Shown here piece by piece: positions 8,428 to 19,260 of a DNA stretch of 64,000 bases. The notes below the pieces were generated by a model. The model was not told the DNA's origin and did no database searches. It saw only the letters and a list, made by a program, of their open reading frames with translations. Position numbers and translations under genes: made by a program. The DNA lies in the NCBI RefSeq assembly GCF_022539665.2, contig NC_081337.1, positions 1,623,679 through 1,687,678 on the forward strand, given 5' to 3'. How positions within the stretch are numbered: position 1 is the stretch's first letter; every line of letters begins with the position of its first letter. Source of the stretch: Daphnia carinata (lineage: Eukaryota > Arthropoda > Branchiopoda > Diplostraca > Daphniidae).

Positions 8428-11400
8428 TTAAATCCCTTTGTCCAAGCTCCCTGTGCATTTGCACAAGTCTTCCCACACCATACCATGCCCAACGACATAT
8501 GAGCATGTTGTATGGTTACCTGTGCAGGTTTTTTGTCTGCCTTTTTCCCAACTAGATTCCTCGGCTGAGTAAATATTTTTTTTTTCTGGTGCGGATGGTG
8601 ATGATGGTGCGTTTAGCTGTGTTGTCATTTTTTCCGCGGTTACTTTTCTTGAATTGATTTTCTTTAGTAATCTTGGGCATGGGTTGCATGCGATAAATAC
8701 TCGCAGGCATATTATGAATAGTATAAACCCAATTGATGTTAGGCCTAGGATTTTTAACGTGTCGAACCAAGAGAACATGTTTCCAATTTTGTTTTCTTGC
8801 GCTTCCGATACTACAATGTCCGATAGTGATCGTGCTTCTCCTTCTTGCAGTTTTCCGACTAATTCGTTCAGTATGTTTAATTGTTCCATCTCCATTGCGT
8901 TATGGGCTGGGTGACTTTTAAGTGTATAATCGGAATTGTTTAGATGAAGTTCGTCAAATTCCGCGATTAGATCAAGATTTGGTGTGTGGATTGTTGCGTC
9001 TTGTTTTACCCAATCACCATTGGTGTCGTTATGTTCCCATGAATGCGGGTATCCATTGATGTTCACTAGTTGCGTTTTCAAGAAACAATCAGAATATGGG
9101 TGAATAGACCACCCATCCGTTCCAATTGTGCAATTCATTTTTCCATACTTGAAGAACGGTTGGAATCCGCATTTCGTTTCTTTCGCCGATAGTAGAATTC
9201 GTTTTTGCTCACATTGTTGTAGCGTCATGGCTTGTCCAAAACCATAAAGTCTTGAACATGTAGGTAGGCCTATGGCAGCTGCTGCTAGCAGGCCATTCGT
9301 TTGGGCCAATATAATTGCTTGTGTTCTTTTCATCTTTGTAATTGGCAGTATACGTCTCTAATTTCTTTGGCCAATTTATTTTCGTGTTCCGTCTCTATGT
9401 TTATTTTATATTGCTCGTGGCATTTTACTTATTTCGTACTTCAGCCGATCGTTTAGGTCATTCGTGGACACCAATAATTCCGTTTTGGTATCTTCCTTAG
9501 GGCGTGGTGATGATGAATCGTTTGTCATTTCCTTTTCTCTTTTTGTTATTCCGCTTCTTGGCTTTTGGGTTGTCGTCGTGTCGCTTTCACTTGGTGTCGG
9601 GTATTCCAATTCGGTGGTGTTGGGGCTGTGTTTTGTGTTTTCTGTAGTCGGTGTATTTGTGATTTGGGGGGTGGAGATCGTTGAGGTGGGAATTGTTTCT
9701 GGGATTTCCTCTACTGGTCGTGGAGTAGTATTTGCTGTAGTGATGCTGAATGTCGCTGCGGTAACCATTCGTGTGGTTATTGAAGGTGATGTAGGTTTTG
9801 CCGTCGGTAAGGTTGTCTTTGCAGTTGGTTTTGTCGTGGTGGATGTGGACCTTGATGTCGTTGTTGTTAGCCTTGTCGTTGTGGATGGTTTTGTCGTTGT
9901 TGTTGGTTTTGTCGTCGTTGTAGGCACTGGTTTACTAGTCGTTGTATGTTTAAGTGTCGTTGTAGTTTTCGTTGTAATAGGACGATGCGTTGTCGTCGTA
10001 GTCGGTTTGGCGGTTGATGTACCAACTGATTTTGCTGTTGTTGTAGGGGGTTCTTCCGTTTCACTTCTAAAAACTGAGTTGATATTTTCATGTTTGTTTA
10101 ACGGTGGGATTCTTGATACAGTTTTCTCGTCGAACGATTGTTGCGTATATAAAGCTATGATAGCTGATGCTGGCAAGGTTCTTATTTGGTGAGGATTTTT
10201 ATTCTTGAAGCTGAAGTGTTGTTTCTTGCTCCTTTCGTGGCAATGTCCTAGGCTTAACTTTCCTATTTTCAGTGTCAGACATTTTCTGCCTGAGGCAGGT
10301 GAGTGTGATCCCGTTCTATCCGTTGCCATAAATTGTCCCGTGTGTTCGAATGTTGCCCATACTGAGCTAGTACTTGAACATTCCTGTAAGACTAACATCG
10401 TTGTATTAGCCTTGATACAGTTGTTGGTATTGAAAGGTCTGATTGTGAAATCCGCTGAATATTCGAACGCTTGACCTCGTTCCAATGTCCTACTGCAGTT
10501 TGCGACTGTCGTTTGAGTTTGTACTAGTGGGTCATTGCTAGTTAGCAATTTTTGTAGGCTTCTTTGGCATTTGATCCAGTCTCGGTCGCATTCTTCCAGC
10601 GTCATCATTGTGTTGGTTCCGTTGTATGTTACACATTTTTCATTTGGTGGTCTTCCGCTTTTAAGTAGTCCCCAGCTATATCGTCAGGTTTGCTGCATTT
10701 TTGCAGGATTAAAGAGCGTTTGGTTCCTTCGTCCTCGTCTCGTAGTGTGATGCATAGGTGTTTTTCAATTGATATTAGCTGGTGGTTTTTTTTTCGAATA
10801 TCCAGCGCGACGTCCGTTCACCGCACTGTCCCGTAATGATGGTGTTTATCTCCGATGTCGTTATACACGTGGTAGTTCTTCTGATTCGTAAGGTGTGGTC
10901 CATTAGGTACTCGAAGTCTGTTCCGTAAGGTAATTTTTCGTCTATGTCGAATTGGTTATGGATGGTCACTTGTTTTTGTGTGTACATTATCTTGATGTAA
11001 ACGATTGAATCTTGTTTGCGTATTACGCCGTTTTCTTCTGTCTTTGGTATTTTTGGATGGCCTAAACGAATCCATCCCCAAGCATAAGAAATGCTGTAGA
11101 GTCGTTTTCCCAATTCTGCTTCTTCGAGTGGATCGTTTAAAAGGAATTCAACTTCTTGCTTTATGGATCTTTTCGTTTTGCTATTCCTCGGTTCTGCAAA
11201 CTCATTGCATGACCATGAGTCGATATTAGTTTGATTTTTACAGGAGGGTAGGGTGTTTTTATGTATTTTGTATAACTTTCTTGTTGTTTCGGCGGGGAAT
11301 ATCAAAAAGGTTAGGGGGATGCCGACTACTTTAAAGCTGGGTTGAGCTAGTTCTTTATTATTATTATCAGGGGTGTTAAAGAATGATATTTCAATTTGTC

Positions 11401-12109
11401 TACTGGTATCTAAGAGTATACTGGTATTTACGATTTCTGTGGTTTGGGTCAATTCTAGATATCCTATACCTTTAAGGATTATTTGGGAATTGGAAACATT
11501 ACTAGATTTATCTCCCCATACTATTGTATTATGATTTTGAATGATTTGGCCGTCTTGTTGGGTAGCATTTAAATATCCAAAAGGGCTTTCAATTGGGCTT
11601 TCAGGGGTTTCCTGTCTTAATGTTATCTCTTCTGCAAGGCAATTTAGGACGCGATATTCTTTAATGGCATACCACGCACCCTCTCCCGTTGGGGTTGCTG
11701 TGAAACTTAATGAGGTTGGGGTGGCCTGCATAATATTGCCTCCGCATTTCTTATCGTTAACCATTTCCCAACATTCTAACGGTGAAATCAGTTTTGTTTC
11801 TTGGGAGAAAACCGTGTCGAATGATCCAACCCAAAAGGGTCCTGTAATTTTTTTTGTTTTTATCCATTGTTTACAAGTCCATCCCTTCAATGTTTTAATG
11901 GGTTTTTGTTTTGTCATTAGGGTATAACTAGTGGGGAAACGTGGGAAATGTAGCCTGGTTTCAAAATTTTCTTTATCGCAATAATAGGGTGAATTTATAT
12001 CCAGTATGCCTCTTGTTTTCACATTCTTACAATCGCATACGGACACGTAAATTGTTTGGGAAGTTTCAAGGGTAGCTAACACGCAAATTACTAGTAGGAT
12101 TATCTCCAT
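8428..12109 (-). pseudogene. env: Env glycoprotein of element A (broken)
   Basis: Three minus-strand frames form one envelope gene. 12109-10775 is the N-terminal part, with a signal peptide of about 19 residues and a Cys-rich domain. Near 11154 lies a K-R-S dibasic site followed by I-K-Q-E-V. 10608-9406 is the middle: a trefoil-lectin-like Cys region, then a Thr/Pro mucin-like block of about 150 residues. 9333-8428 is the C-terminal part with L-P-T-C-x-x-L-x-G-F-G-Q, a D-G-W, a membrane anchor (I-L-G-L-T-S-I-G-F-I-L-F) and a tail with Y-V-V-G-H-G-M-V-W-E-D-L-C. Compared with element B, about 60 residues are lost and the frame changes between 10775 and 10608, with a further frame change between 9406 and 9333. 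Such proteins mediate entry; this copy cannot make a complete one. Confidence 0.75.
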
Positions 12110-12144
12110 CTGTTATATAAAAAAAAATAGTAATTTTATTACTA

Positions 12145-12181
<37 letters not shown>

Positions 12182-12187
12182 TTTTGC

Positions 12188-13900
12188 TTAATTAGTTCTT
12201 TTCCTAAGATTATAGCGGGCATTTCCCGAATTGGTTGGGGTGTTTGGTTCGGCATAGGACATTCTTTGGTTTTTGATCAGGGGTACAGGATTCGTGGAGT
12301 TCTTTTCTGTTTTCAAATTTAATGGGCCAATCTCTGTTGTTACATTTTTACGTGGTCTTCCAGGGCCTCTTTTGATTTTACTTTCGATTTTCACGTTTGG
12401 ATTTAGTATTTCTGTGGTGTTTGGTACACTTTCTCGAGGGATATAGAGTTTCAGGCGATTAGAGTGAACGGTTGCTTTTTGTTTTTTGTTTTCAATGTTT
12501 TCTACTTGATACGTAAGTTATGTCTGAGAAGTTTCGTATGATTCGGAACGGTCCGTTCCATCTGTTAATGAATTTACCTGCTGATGGTGGAGCTTTTAGC
12601 ATTACTAAGTCACCAATTTTATACGCAATTCCTTTTGCTCTTTCATCGTAGTATCCTTTCTGTTTAGTTTGTGCTTTGAAGAGGTGACTTCTTGCCAGGT
12701 CTTGAGCGTTTCTCCATTTTTGGTAGTATAATCCACTACTGCCTTCGTCGTGCTCGAAGTTCCGATTTATTTTTATGTCGTTAGGTAGAATTGGTTCTCT
12801 TCCGAAGAAAAGGTAAAATGGGGTGTCCTTTAGCGTAGCTTGTTGTGATGTGTTGTACGCCAAGGTGACAAATGGTAGGTATTTGTCCCACTCTTCTGGT
12901 TCATCTACTACGTAGCAAGCTAGCATATCACACAGTGTTCTGTTGAATCTTTCTACTAGTCCGTCGGTTTGCGGATGGTAGGCGGTAGTTCTTATCTGCT
13001 TGATTTTAAAGAGTTTACACATTTCTTGAACAAGACTCGAAAGGAAATTCGTTCCTTGGTCCGTTAGCACAATTTCAGGTGCTCCATATTTCGTTATCAT
13101 TTATTTACCATAATGGGAGCGATTGTTTGGGCGGTCTGGTTTTTCATTGGAAATGCAAAAACGAAACGACTGGCATAATCAGACAGAACCAGAACATATT
13201 TATATCCCTTAACACTTTCTTGAATTGGTCCTGCTATATCCATTGCAATGCGTTGCCATATTCTGTCAACTGGTGGCTATCGTTGCGCCGAAGGCTTTAC
13301 GCCTTGCACATCTTAAGCAACTGTTAACGTATGTCATAACATCTGTTCTCATGTTTGGCCAAAAATATTGTCTTTGTAGTCTCACTAAAGTTTTCGCAAT
13401 TCCTAAATGTCCTGCTAACAATAGATCATGATTTTCTTCCATTATTTCTCTTATTGTATTTCCTGGTACCACTAGTCTTCCATATTTGTCTACTAATTCA
13501 CCTTTTTCGTTTATCTTATATCCATTTATATTCTCTGCCTTTCTGGTTCCCTGTTTCTTTTTTTTCATCAAATTACCTATAATTCTTCTGCAATTTATAT
13601 CGTTATGCTGTAGTCGAACCCATTCGCTTTCTTCCTCTTTAATTTCGCTTTTAATCGCTCTTGCGTCTACACTAGCTATAGTTGCTACTGGGGTACGACT
13701 AAGGTATCCGCATTTTGGTGCGATTTACCTGGTCGATATCCAATTACGATGTCATATTCTTGGATTTTGAGTGCCCATCTAGCTAGTCGTCCTGCTGGTT
13801 CAGCTTTACTCATTAACCATTCTAATGGTCGGTGGTCGGTGTATACTGTAAATTTACGTCCGTATAGGTAGGATCGAAATACGTTGATAGCATGAACCAT
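12188..13900 (-). pseudogene. pol: pol 3' part of element A: RNase H and integrase (broken)
   Basis: 13900-13685 encodes the end of RNase H with Y-T-D-H-R-P-L-E-W and [13 protein letters not shown]. 13571-13266 has the integrase zinc-binding HHCC region (H-D-L-L-L-A-G-H through C-L-R-C-A-R-R-K). 13265-12492 has the catalytic core (L-T-D-Q-G-T-N-F and G-L-V-E-R-F-N-R). 12394-12188 is the C-terminal tail with an AT-hook-like R-G-P-G-R-P-R-K. RH before IN and the motif style place it in Ty3/gypsy. The frame is broken between 13685 and 13571 and between 13266 and 13100. Upstream RT, PR and gag would lie in or beyond the N gap. Confidence 0.8.
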
Positions 13901-14000
13901 NNNNNNNNNNNNNNNNNNNNNNNNNNNNNNNNNNNNNNNNNNNNNNNNNNNNNNNNNNNNNNNNNNNNNNNNNNNNNNNNNNNNNNNNNNNNNNNNNNNN
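13901..14000. other. Assembly gap (100 N)
   Basis: Exactly 100 Ns separate element A, cut inside RNase H, from a tRNA array unit that begins inside the tRNA-Leu anticodon loop. The round length suggests a gap of unknown true size. Confidence 0.99.
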
Positions 14001-14087
14001 ACTCAAGAGTAAAACCTTGCTTCTCAGAGAGAAGCATCAGATTTCTGGTCTTCAATGAAGGCGTGGGTTCAAATCCCACTCCTGAAA
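14001..14087 (+). tRNA. tRNA-Leu(CAA), partial, unit 1
   Basis: Only the part from the anticodon loop onward is present; the 5' part lies in the N gap. Intron and T arm match the full copies. Confidence 0.85.
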
Positions 14088-14152
14088 AATTTTTCTCTTG
14101 GGCGATGTCCTTGTGAATGGATTTATTATTCTAATCTGTTGGGTTGTGTGAT

Positions 14153-14224
14153 GCGATGGTGGTATAGTGGTTAGCATGGCTGCCTTCCAAGCAGTCGACC
14201 CGAGTTCGATTCTCGGCCATCGCA
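14153..14224 (+). tRNA. tRNA-Gly(TCC), unit 1 copy a
   Basis: 72 nt, perfectly paired acceptor stem GCGATGG/CCATCGC, anticodon loop CTTCCAA and box B GAGTTCGATTC. The trailer belongs to the attatttaaac type. Confidence 0.96.
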
Positions 14225-14311
14225 ATTATTTAAACATTTGGTTGGTGAATTTCTTTAGGGCGATGTCATTATGAAATGGATTTGTGATACAAATCTTTTG
14301 ATCAATATTAG

Positions 14312-14383
14312 GCGATGGTGGTATAGTGGTTAGCATGGCTGCCTTCCAAGCAGTCGACCCGAGTTCGATTCTCGGCCATCGCA
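14312..14383 (+). tRNA. tRNA-Gly(TCC), unit 1 copy b
   Basis: Identical body to copy a; anticodon TCC. No T-run terminator follows for about 320 bp. Confidence 0.96.
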
Positions 14384-14585
14384 CACTATTAAATATTTAA
14401 TTAGAGAAATCAGTAACAACTATCAACTGTTGTCCAAAGTTACACAAAGGCAGAGGAAAGAAATGAAAAATCTAAGAGGAAAATAGAGTATTATGTTGTG
14501 TGAGTTACGAATTTGCAATAATGTCGAAAATTCATAGAAATTCGTCTATGACTTAGATAGTATTAATTAAGAAATCTTATAGTCT

Positions 14586-14657
14586 TTCCCATACCGGGAA
14601 TTGAACCCGGGCTTCCTAGGTGAGAGCCAGGTATCCTAACCACTAGACAATATGGGA
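14586..14657 (-). tRNA. tRNA-Glu(CTC), unit 1
   Basis: Acceptor TCCCATA/TATGGGA, anticodon loop CTCTCAC, intact T stem. The gene reads toward the tRNA-Gly pair. Confidence 0.96.
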
Positions 14658-14728
14658 TTAGTCTATGTTATTGTTGCACAAATCTGCATAATTTAACAAT
14701 AACGCGCTTTTACCCCTAGAGGGCAATC

Positions 14729-14988
14729 ATGGGATCTACGGAAACGGTATGTGTCCACTTCCACTACGGTGCACCAAACCCCGAAGACGAGGAAAACCCT
14801 CTCTCCACGTATTTACCTCTTGCCCAGTAGATTGGCATGCCCTTTTTAATATCTATTTCTCTTTGATTGCATTGTAATGCCTTTCGCTTATTTTTACTTA
14901 TTTTAAATGCACAAGCCCGAGACAAGTTTACTTTCCACTGGAAAACCCCTTTAAAAACTTACCACTTGACGAAATGTAATTAAGTAAT
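14729..14988 (+). pseudogene. Non-LTR retrotransposon 3' tail, fixed in every array unit
   Basis: 14729-14836 matches the last 36 codons of the full element (63890-63999 region): H-F-H-Y-G-A-P-N-P-E-D-E-E-N is retained and the frame closes at a TAG after C-C-C-A-G. A 3' UTR follows to about 14988. The insert is flanked by about 42-bp imperfect direct repeats (14668-14709 and 14989-15030), as for a target-site duplication. It lies upstream of tRNA-Glu and divergent to it. Equivalent copies start at 15966, 17203, 18441, 19678, 20915, 22152, 23392, 24629, 25863, 27100 and 28336, so the insertion predates array amplification. Confidence 0.85.
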
Positions 14989-15206
14989 TTATTGTTGCAA
15001 CGATCTGCATAACTTAACATTAACCCGTTTAACAGTAATTAGCTACACTTAGCCCCCTTTTTGAAATACAACGCAGTAACGAAAACAACTGCTCGATACC
15101 AACGTCGACGGATGATCCTGTGGCGCACTTCGATTCAAGGCCAGATTAGCAATACAGAACATGGTTTATGGAAATTGTGTGGTTCCATGGGCATGGATAA
15201 ACACAT

Positions 15207-15324
15207 GTCAGGATGGCCGAGCGGTATAAGGCGCCAGACTCAAGAGTAAAACCTTGCTTCTCAGAGAGAAGCATCAGATTTCTGGTCTTCAATGAAGGCG
15301 TGGGTTCAAATCCCACTCCTGAAA
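15207..15324 (+). tRNA. tRNA-Leu(CAA) with intron, unit 2
   Basis: Type II tRNA with a 35-nt intron after position 37. The intron holds a GCTTCTC/GAGAAGC hairpin and a TTG that can pair with the CAA anticodon. The T arm is GTGGG/CCCAC. G1 faces A72, a mismatch found in all copies. A T5 terminator follows at once. Confidence 0.95.
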
Positions 15325-15389
15325 AATTTTTCTCTTGGGCGATGTCCTTGTGAATGGATTTATTATTCTAATCTGTTGGGTTGTGTAAT

Positions 15390-15461
15390 GCGATGGTGGT
15401 ATAGTGGTTAGCATGGCTGCCTTCCAAGCAGTCGACCCGAGTTCGATTCTCGGCCATCGCA
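15390..15461 (+). tRNA. tRNA-Gly(TCC), unit 2 copy a
   Basis: Intact body, anticodon TCC; trailer gaaaattaaac without a T-run. Confidence 0.96.
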
Positions 15462-15548
15462 GAAAATTAAACATTTGGTTGGTGAATTTCTTTAGGGCGA
15501 TGTCATTATGAAATGGATTTGTGATACAAATCTTTTGATCAATATTAG

Positions 15549-15620
15549 GCGATGGTGGTATAGTGGTTAGCATGGCTGCCTTCCAAGCAGTCGACCCGAG
15601 TTCGATTCTCGGCCATCGCA
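15549..15620 (+). tRNA. tRNA-Gly(TCC), unit 2 copy b
   Basis: Intact body identical to copy a. Confidence 0.96.
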
Positions 15621-15822
15621 CACTATTAAATATTTAATTAGAGAAATCAGTAACAACTATCAACTGTTGTCCAAAGTTACACAAAGGCAGAGGAAAGAAA
15701 TGAAAAATCTAAGAGGAAAATAGAGTATTATGTTGTGTGAGTTACGAATTTGCAATAATGTCGAAAATTCATAGAAATTCGTCTATGACTTAGATAGTAT
15801 TAATTAAGAAATCTTATAGTCT

Positions 15823-15894
15823 TTCCCATACCGGGAATTGAACCCGGGCTTCCTAGGTGAGAGCCAGGTATCCTAATCACTAGACAATATGGGA
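15823..15894 (-). tRNA. tRNA-Glu(CTC), unit 2
   Basis: Intact acceptor and T stem; D loop carries the GTGATTAGG variant instead of GTGGTTAGG. Confidence 0.95.
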
Positions 15895-16443
15895 TTAGTC
15901 TATGTTATTGTTGCACAAATCTGCATAATTTAACAATAACGCGCTTTTCCCCCTAGAGGGCAATCATGGGATCTACGGAAACGGTATGTGTCCACTTCCA
16001 CTACGGTGCACCAAACCCCGAAGACGAGGAAAACCCTCTCTCCACGTATTTACCTCTTGCCCAGTAGATTGGCATGCCCTTTTTAATATCTATTTCTCTT
16101 TGATTGCATTGTAATGCCTTTCGCTTATTTTTACTTATTTTAAATGCACAAGCCCGAGACAAGTTTACTTTCCACTGGAAAACCCCTTTAAAAACTTACC
16201 ACTTGACGAAATGGAATTAAGTAATTTATTGTTGCAACGATCTGCATAACTTAACATTAACCCGTTTAACAGTAATTAGCTACACTTAGCCCCCTTTTTG
16301 AAATACAACGCAGTAACGAAAACAACTGCTCGATACCAACGTCGACGGATGATCCTGTGGCGCACTTCGATTCAAGGCCAGATTAGCAATACAGAACATG
16401 GTTTATGGAAATTGTGTGGTTCCATGGGCATGGATAAACACAT

Positions 16444-16561
16444 GTCAGGATGGCCGAGCGGTATAAGGCGCCAGACTCAAGAGTAAAACCTTGCTTCTCA
16501 GAGAGAAGCATCAGATTTCTGGTCTTCAATGAAGGCGTGGGTTCAAATCCCACTCCTGAAA
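16444..16561 (+). tRNA. tRNA-Leu(CAA) with intron, unit 3
   Basis: Same as unit 2, with intron hairpin and T5 terminator. Confidence 0.95.
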
Positions 16562-16626
16562 AATTTTTCTCTTGGGCGATGTCCTTGTGAATGGATTTAT
16601 TATTCTAATCTGTTGGGTTGTGTAAT

Positions 16627-16698
16627 GCGATGGTGGTATAGTGGTTAGCATGGCTGCCTTCCAAGCAGTCGACCCGAGTTCGATTCTCGGCCATCGCA
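16627..16698 (+). tRNA. tRNA-Gly(TCC), unit 3 copy a
   Basis: Intact body, anticodon TCC. Confidence 0.96.
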
Positions 16699-16785
16699 GA
16701 AAATTAAACATTTGGTTGGTGAATTTCTTTAGGGCGATGTCATTATGAAATGGATTTGTGATACAAATCTTTTGATCAATATTAG

Positions 16786-16857
16786 GCGATGGTGGTATAG
16801 TGGTTAGCATGGCTGCCTTCCAAGCAGTCGACCCGAGTTCGATTCTCGGCCATCGCA
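16786..16857 (+). tRNA. tRNA-Gly(TCC), unit 3 copy b
   Basis: Intact body, anticodon TCC. Confidence 0.96.
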
Positions 16858-17059
16858 CACTATTAAATATTTAATTAGAGAAATCAGTAACAACTATCAA
16901 CTGTTGTCCAAAGTTACACAAAGGCAGAGGAAAGAAATGAAAAATCTAAGAGGAAAATAGAGTATTATGTTGTGTGAGTTACGAATTTGCAATAATGTCG
17001 AAAATTCATAGAAATACGTCTATGACTTAGATAGTATTAATTAAGAAATCTTATAGTCT

Positions 17060-17131
17060 TTCCCATACCGGAAATTGAACCCGGGCTTCCTAGGTGAGAG
17101 CCAGGTATCCTAACCACTAGACAATATGGGA
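17060..17131 (-). tRNA. tRNA-Glu(CTC), unit 3, T-stem variant
   Basis: C61 to T change makes a G-U pair at the top of the T stem and alters box B (GGTTCAATTTC). Otherwise intact. Confidence 0.92.
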
Positions 17132-17680
17132 TTAGTCTATGTTATTGTTGCACAAATCTGCATAATTTAACAATAACGCGCTTTTCCCCCTAGAGGGCAA
17201 TCATGGGATCTACGGAAACGGTATGTGTCCACTTCCACTACGGTGCACCAAACCCCGAAGACGAGGAAAACCCTCTCTCCACGTATTTACCTCTTGCCCA
17301 GTAGATTGGCATGCCCTTTTTAATATCTATTTCTCTTTGATTGCATTGTAATGCCTTTCGCTTATTTTTACTTATTTTAAATGCACAAGCCCGAGACAAG
17401 TTTACTTTCCACTGGAAAACCCCTTTAAAAACTTACCACTTGACGAAATGGAATTAAGTAATTTATTGTTGCAACGATCTGCATAACTTAACATTAACCC
17501 GTTTAACAGTAATTAGCTACACTTAGCCCCCTTTTTGAAATACAACGCAGTAACGAAAACAACTGCTCGATACCAACGTCGACGGATGATCCTGTGGCGC
17601 ACTTCGATTCAAGGCCAGATTAGCAATACAGAACATGGTTTATGGAAATTGTGTGGTTCCATGGGCATGGATAAACACAT

Positions 17681-17798
17681 GTCAGGATGGCCGAGCGGTA
17701 TAAGGCGCCAGACTCAAGAGTAAAACCTTGCTTCTCAGAGAGAAGCATCAGATTTCTGGTCTTCAATGAAGGCGTGGGTTCAAATCCCACTCCTGAAA
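17681..17798 (+). tRNA. tRNA-Leu(CAA) with intron, unit 4
   Basis: Same as unit 2. Confidence 0.95.
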
Positions 17799-17863
17799 AA
17801 TTTTTCTCTTGGGCGATGTCCTTGTGAATGGATTTATTATTCTAATCTGTTGGGTTGTGTAAA

Positions 17864-17935
17864 GCGATGGTGGTATAGTGGTTAGCATGGCTGCCTTCCA
17901 AGCAGTCGACCCGAGTTCGATTCTCGGCCATCGCA
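17864..17935 (+). tRNA. tRNA-Gly(TCC), unit 4 copy a
   Basis: Intact body. The trailer differs from other units (gttagttttatatc) and has a TTTT terminator, like unit 13. Confidence 0.96.
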
Positions 17936-18023
17936 GTTAGTTTTATATCTTGGTAGATGAATTTCTTTAGGGCGATGTCATTATGAAATGGATTTGTGAT
18001 ACAAATCTTTTGATCAATATTAG

Positions 18024-18095
18024 GCGATGGTGGTATAGTGGTACGCATGGCTGCCTATCAAGCAGTCGACCCGAGTCCGATTCTCGGCCATCGCA
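18024..18095 (+). pseudogene. tRNA-Gly-derived gene with anticodon ATC, unit 4 copy b
   Basis: Same body as the tRNA-Gly copies but with three clustered changes: D loop GGTTAGC to GGTACGC, anticodon loop CTTCCAA to CTATCAA (TCC to ATC, which would read Asp codons), and T loop GTTCGATT to GTCCGATT. The T-loop change hits the invariant T55 and box B, so loss of function is more likely than recoding. Confidence 0.8.
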
Positions 18096-18297
18096 CACTA
18101 TTAAATATTTAATTAGAGAAATCAGTAACAACTATCAACTGTTGTCCAAAGTTACACAAAGGCAGAGGAAAGAAATGAAAAATCTAAGAGGAAAATAGAG
18201 TATTATGTTGTGTGAGTTACGAATTTGCAATAATGTCGAAAATTCATAGAAATTCGTCTATGACTTAGATAGTATTAATTAAGAAATCTTATAGTCT

Positions 18298-18369
18298 TTC
18301 CCATACCGGGAATTGAACCCGGGCTTCCTAGGTGAGAGCCAGGTATCCTAACCACTAGACAATATGGGA
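18298..18369 (-). tRNA. tRNA-Glu(CTC), unit 4
   Basis: Intact, same as unit 1. Confidence 0.96.
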
Positions 18370-18918
18370 TTAGTCTATGTTATTGTTGCACAAATCTGCA
18401 TAATTTAACAATAACGCGCTTTTCCCCCTAGAGGGCAATCATGGGATCTACGGAAACGGTATGTGTCCACTTCCACTACGGTGCACCAAACCCCGAAGAC
18501 GAGGAAAACCCTCTCTCCACGTATTTACCTCTTGCCCAGTAGATTGGCATGCCCTTTTTAATATCTATTTCTCTTTGATTGCATTGTAATGCCTTTCGCT
18601 TATTTTTACTTATTTTAAATGCACAAGCCCGAGACAAGTTTACTTTCCACTGGAAAACCCCTTTAAAAACTTACCACTTGACGAAATGGAATTAAGTAAT
18701 TTATTGTTGCAACGATCTGCATAACTTAACATTAACCCGTTTAACAGTAATTAGCTACACTTAGCCCCCTTTTTGAAATACAACGCAGTAACGAAAACAA
18801 CTGCTCGATACCAACGTCGACGGATGATCCTGTGGCGCACTTCGATTCAAGGCCAGATTAGCAATACAGAACATGGTTTATGGAAATTGTGTGGTTCCAT
18901 GGGCATGGATAAACACAT

Positions 18919-19036
18919 GTCAGGATGGCCGAGCGGTATAAGGCGCCAGACTCAAGAGTAAAACCTTGCTTCTCAGAGAGAAGCATCAGATTTCTGGTCT
19001 TCAATGAAGGCGTGGGTTCAAATCCCACTCCTGAAA
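18919..19036 (+). tRNA. tRNA-Leu(CAA) with intron, unit 5
   Basis: Same as unit 2. Confidence 0.95.
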
Positions 19037-19101
19037 AATTTTTCTCTTGGGCGATGTCCTTGTGAATGGATTTATTATTCTAATCTGTTGGGTTGTGTAA
19101 T

Positions 19102-19173
19102 GCGATGGTGGTATAGTGGTTAGCATGGCTGCCTTCCAAGCAGTCGACCCGAGTTCGATTCTCGGCCATCGCA
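19102..19173 (+). tRNA. tRNA-Gly(TCC), unit 5 copy a
   Basis: Intact body. Confidence 0.96.
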
Positions 19174-19260
19174 GAAAATTAAACATTTGGTTGGTGAATT
19201 TCTTTAGGGCGATGTCATTATGAAATGGATTTGTGATACAAATCTTTTGATCAATATTAG

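Noticed and set aside
9464-10192. 242-residue plus-strand ORF rich in Val
   Set aside because: It is the complement of the Thr-rich mucin-like block of env A; similar shadows occur at 41418-41918 and 51354-51716.
15061-15249. Repeated 62-residue plus-strand ORF in every unit
   Set aside because: Starts at TTG, runs into the tRNA-Leu gene, has no domain and is explained by the tandem duplication.
15289-15621. Repeated 110-residue minus-strand ORF in most array units
   Set aside because: It is the antisense translation of the two tRNA-Gly genes and spacer; it is open only because the tRNA sequence is repeated and conserved.
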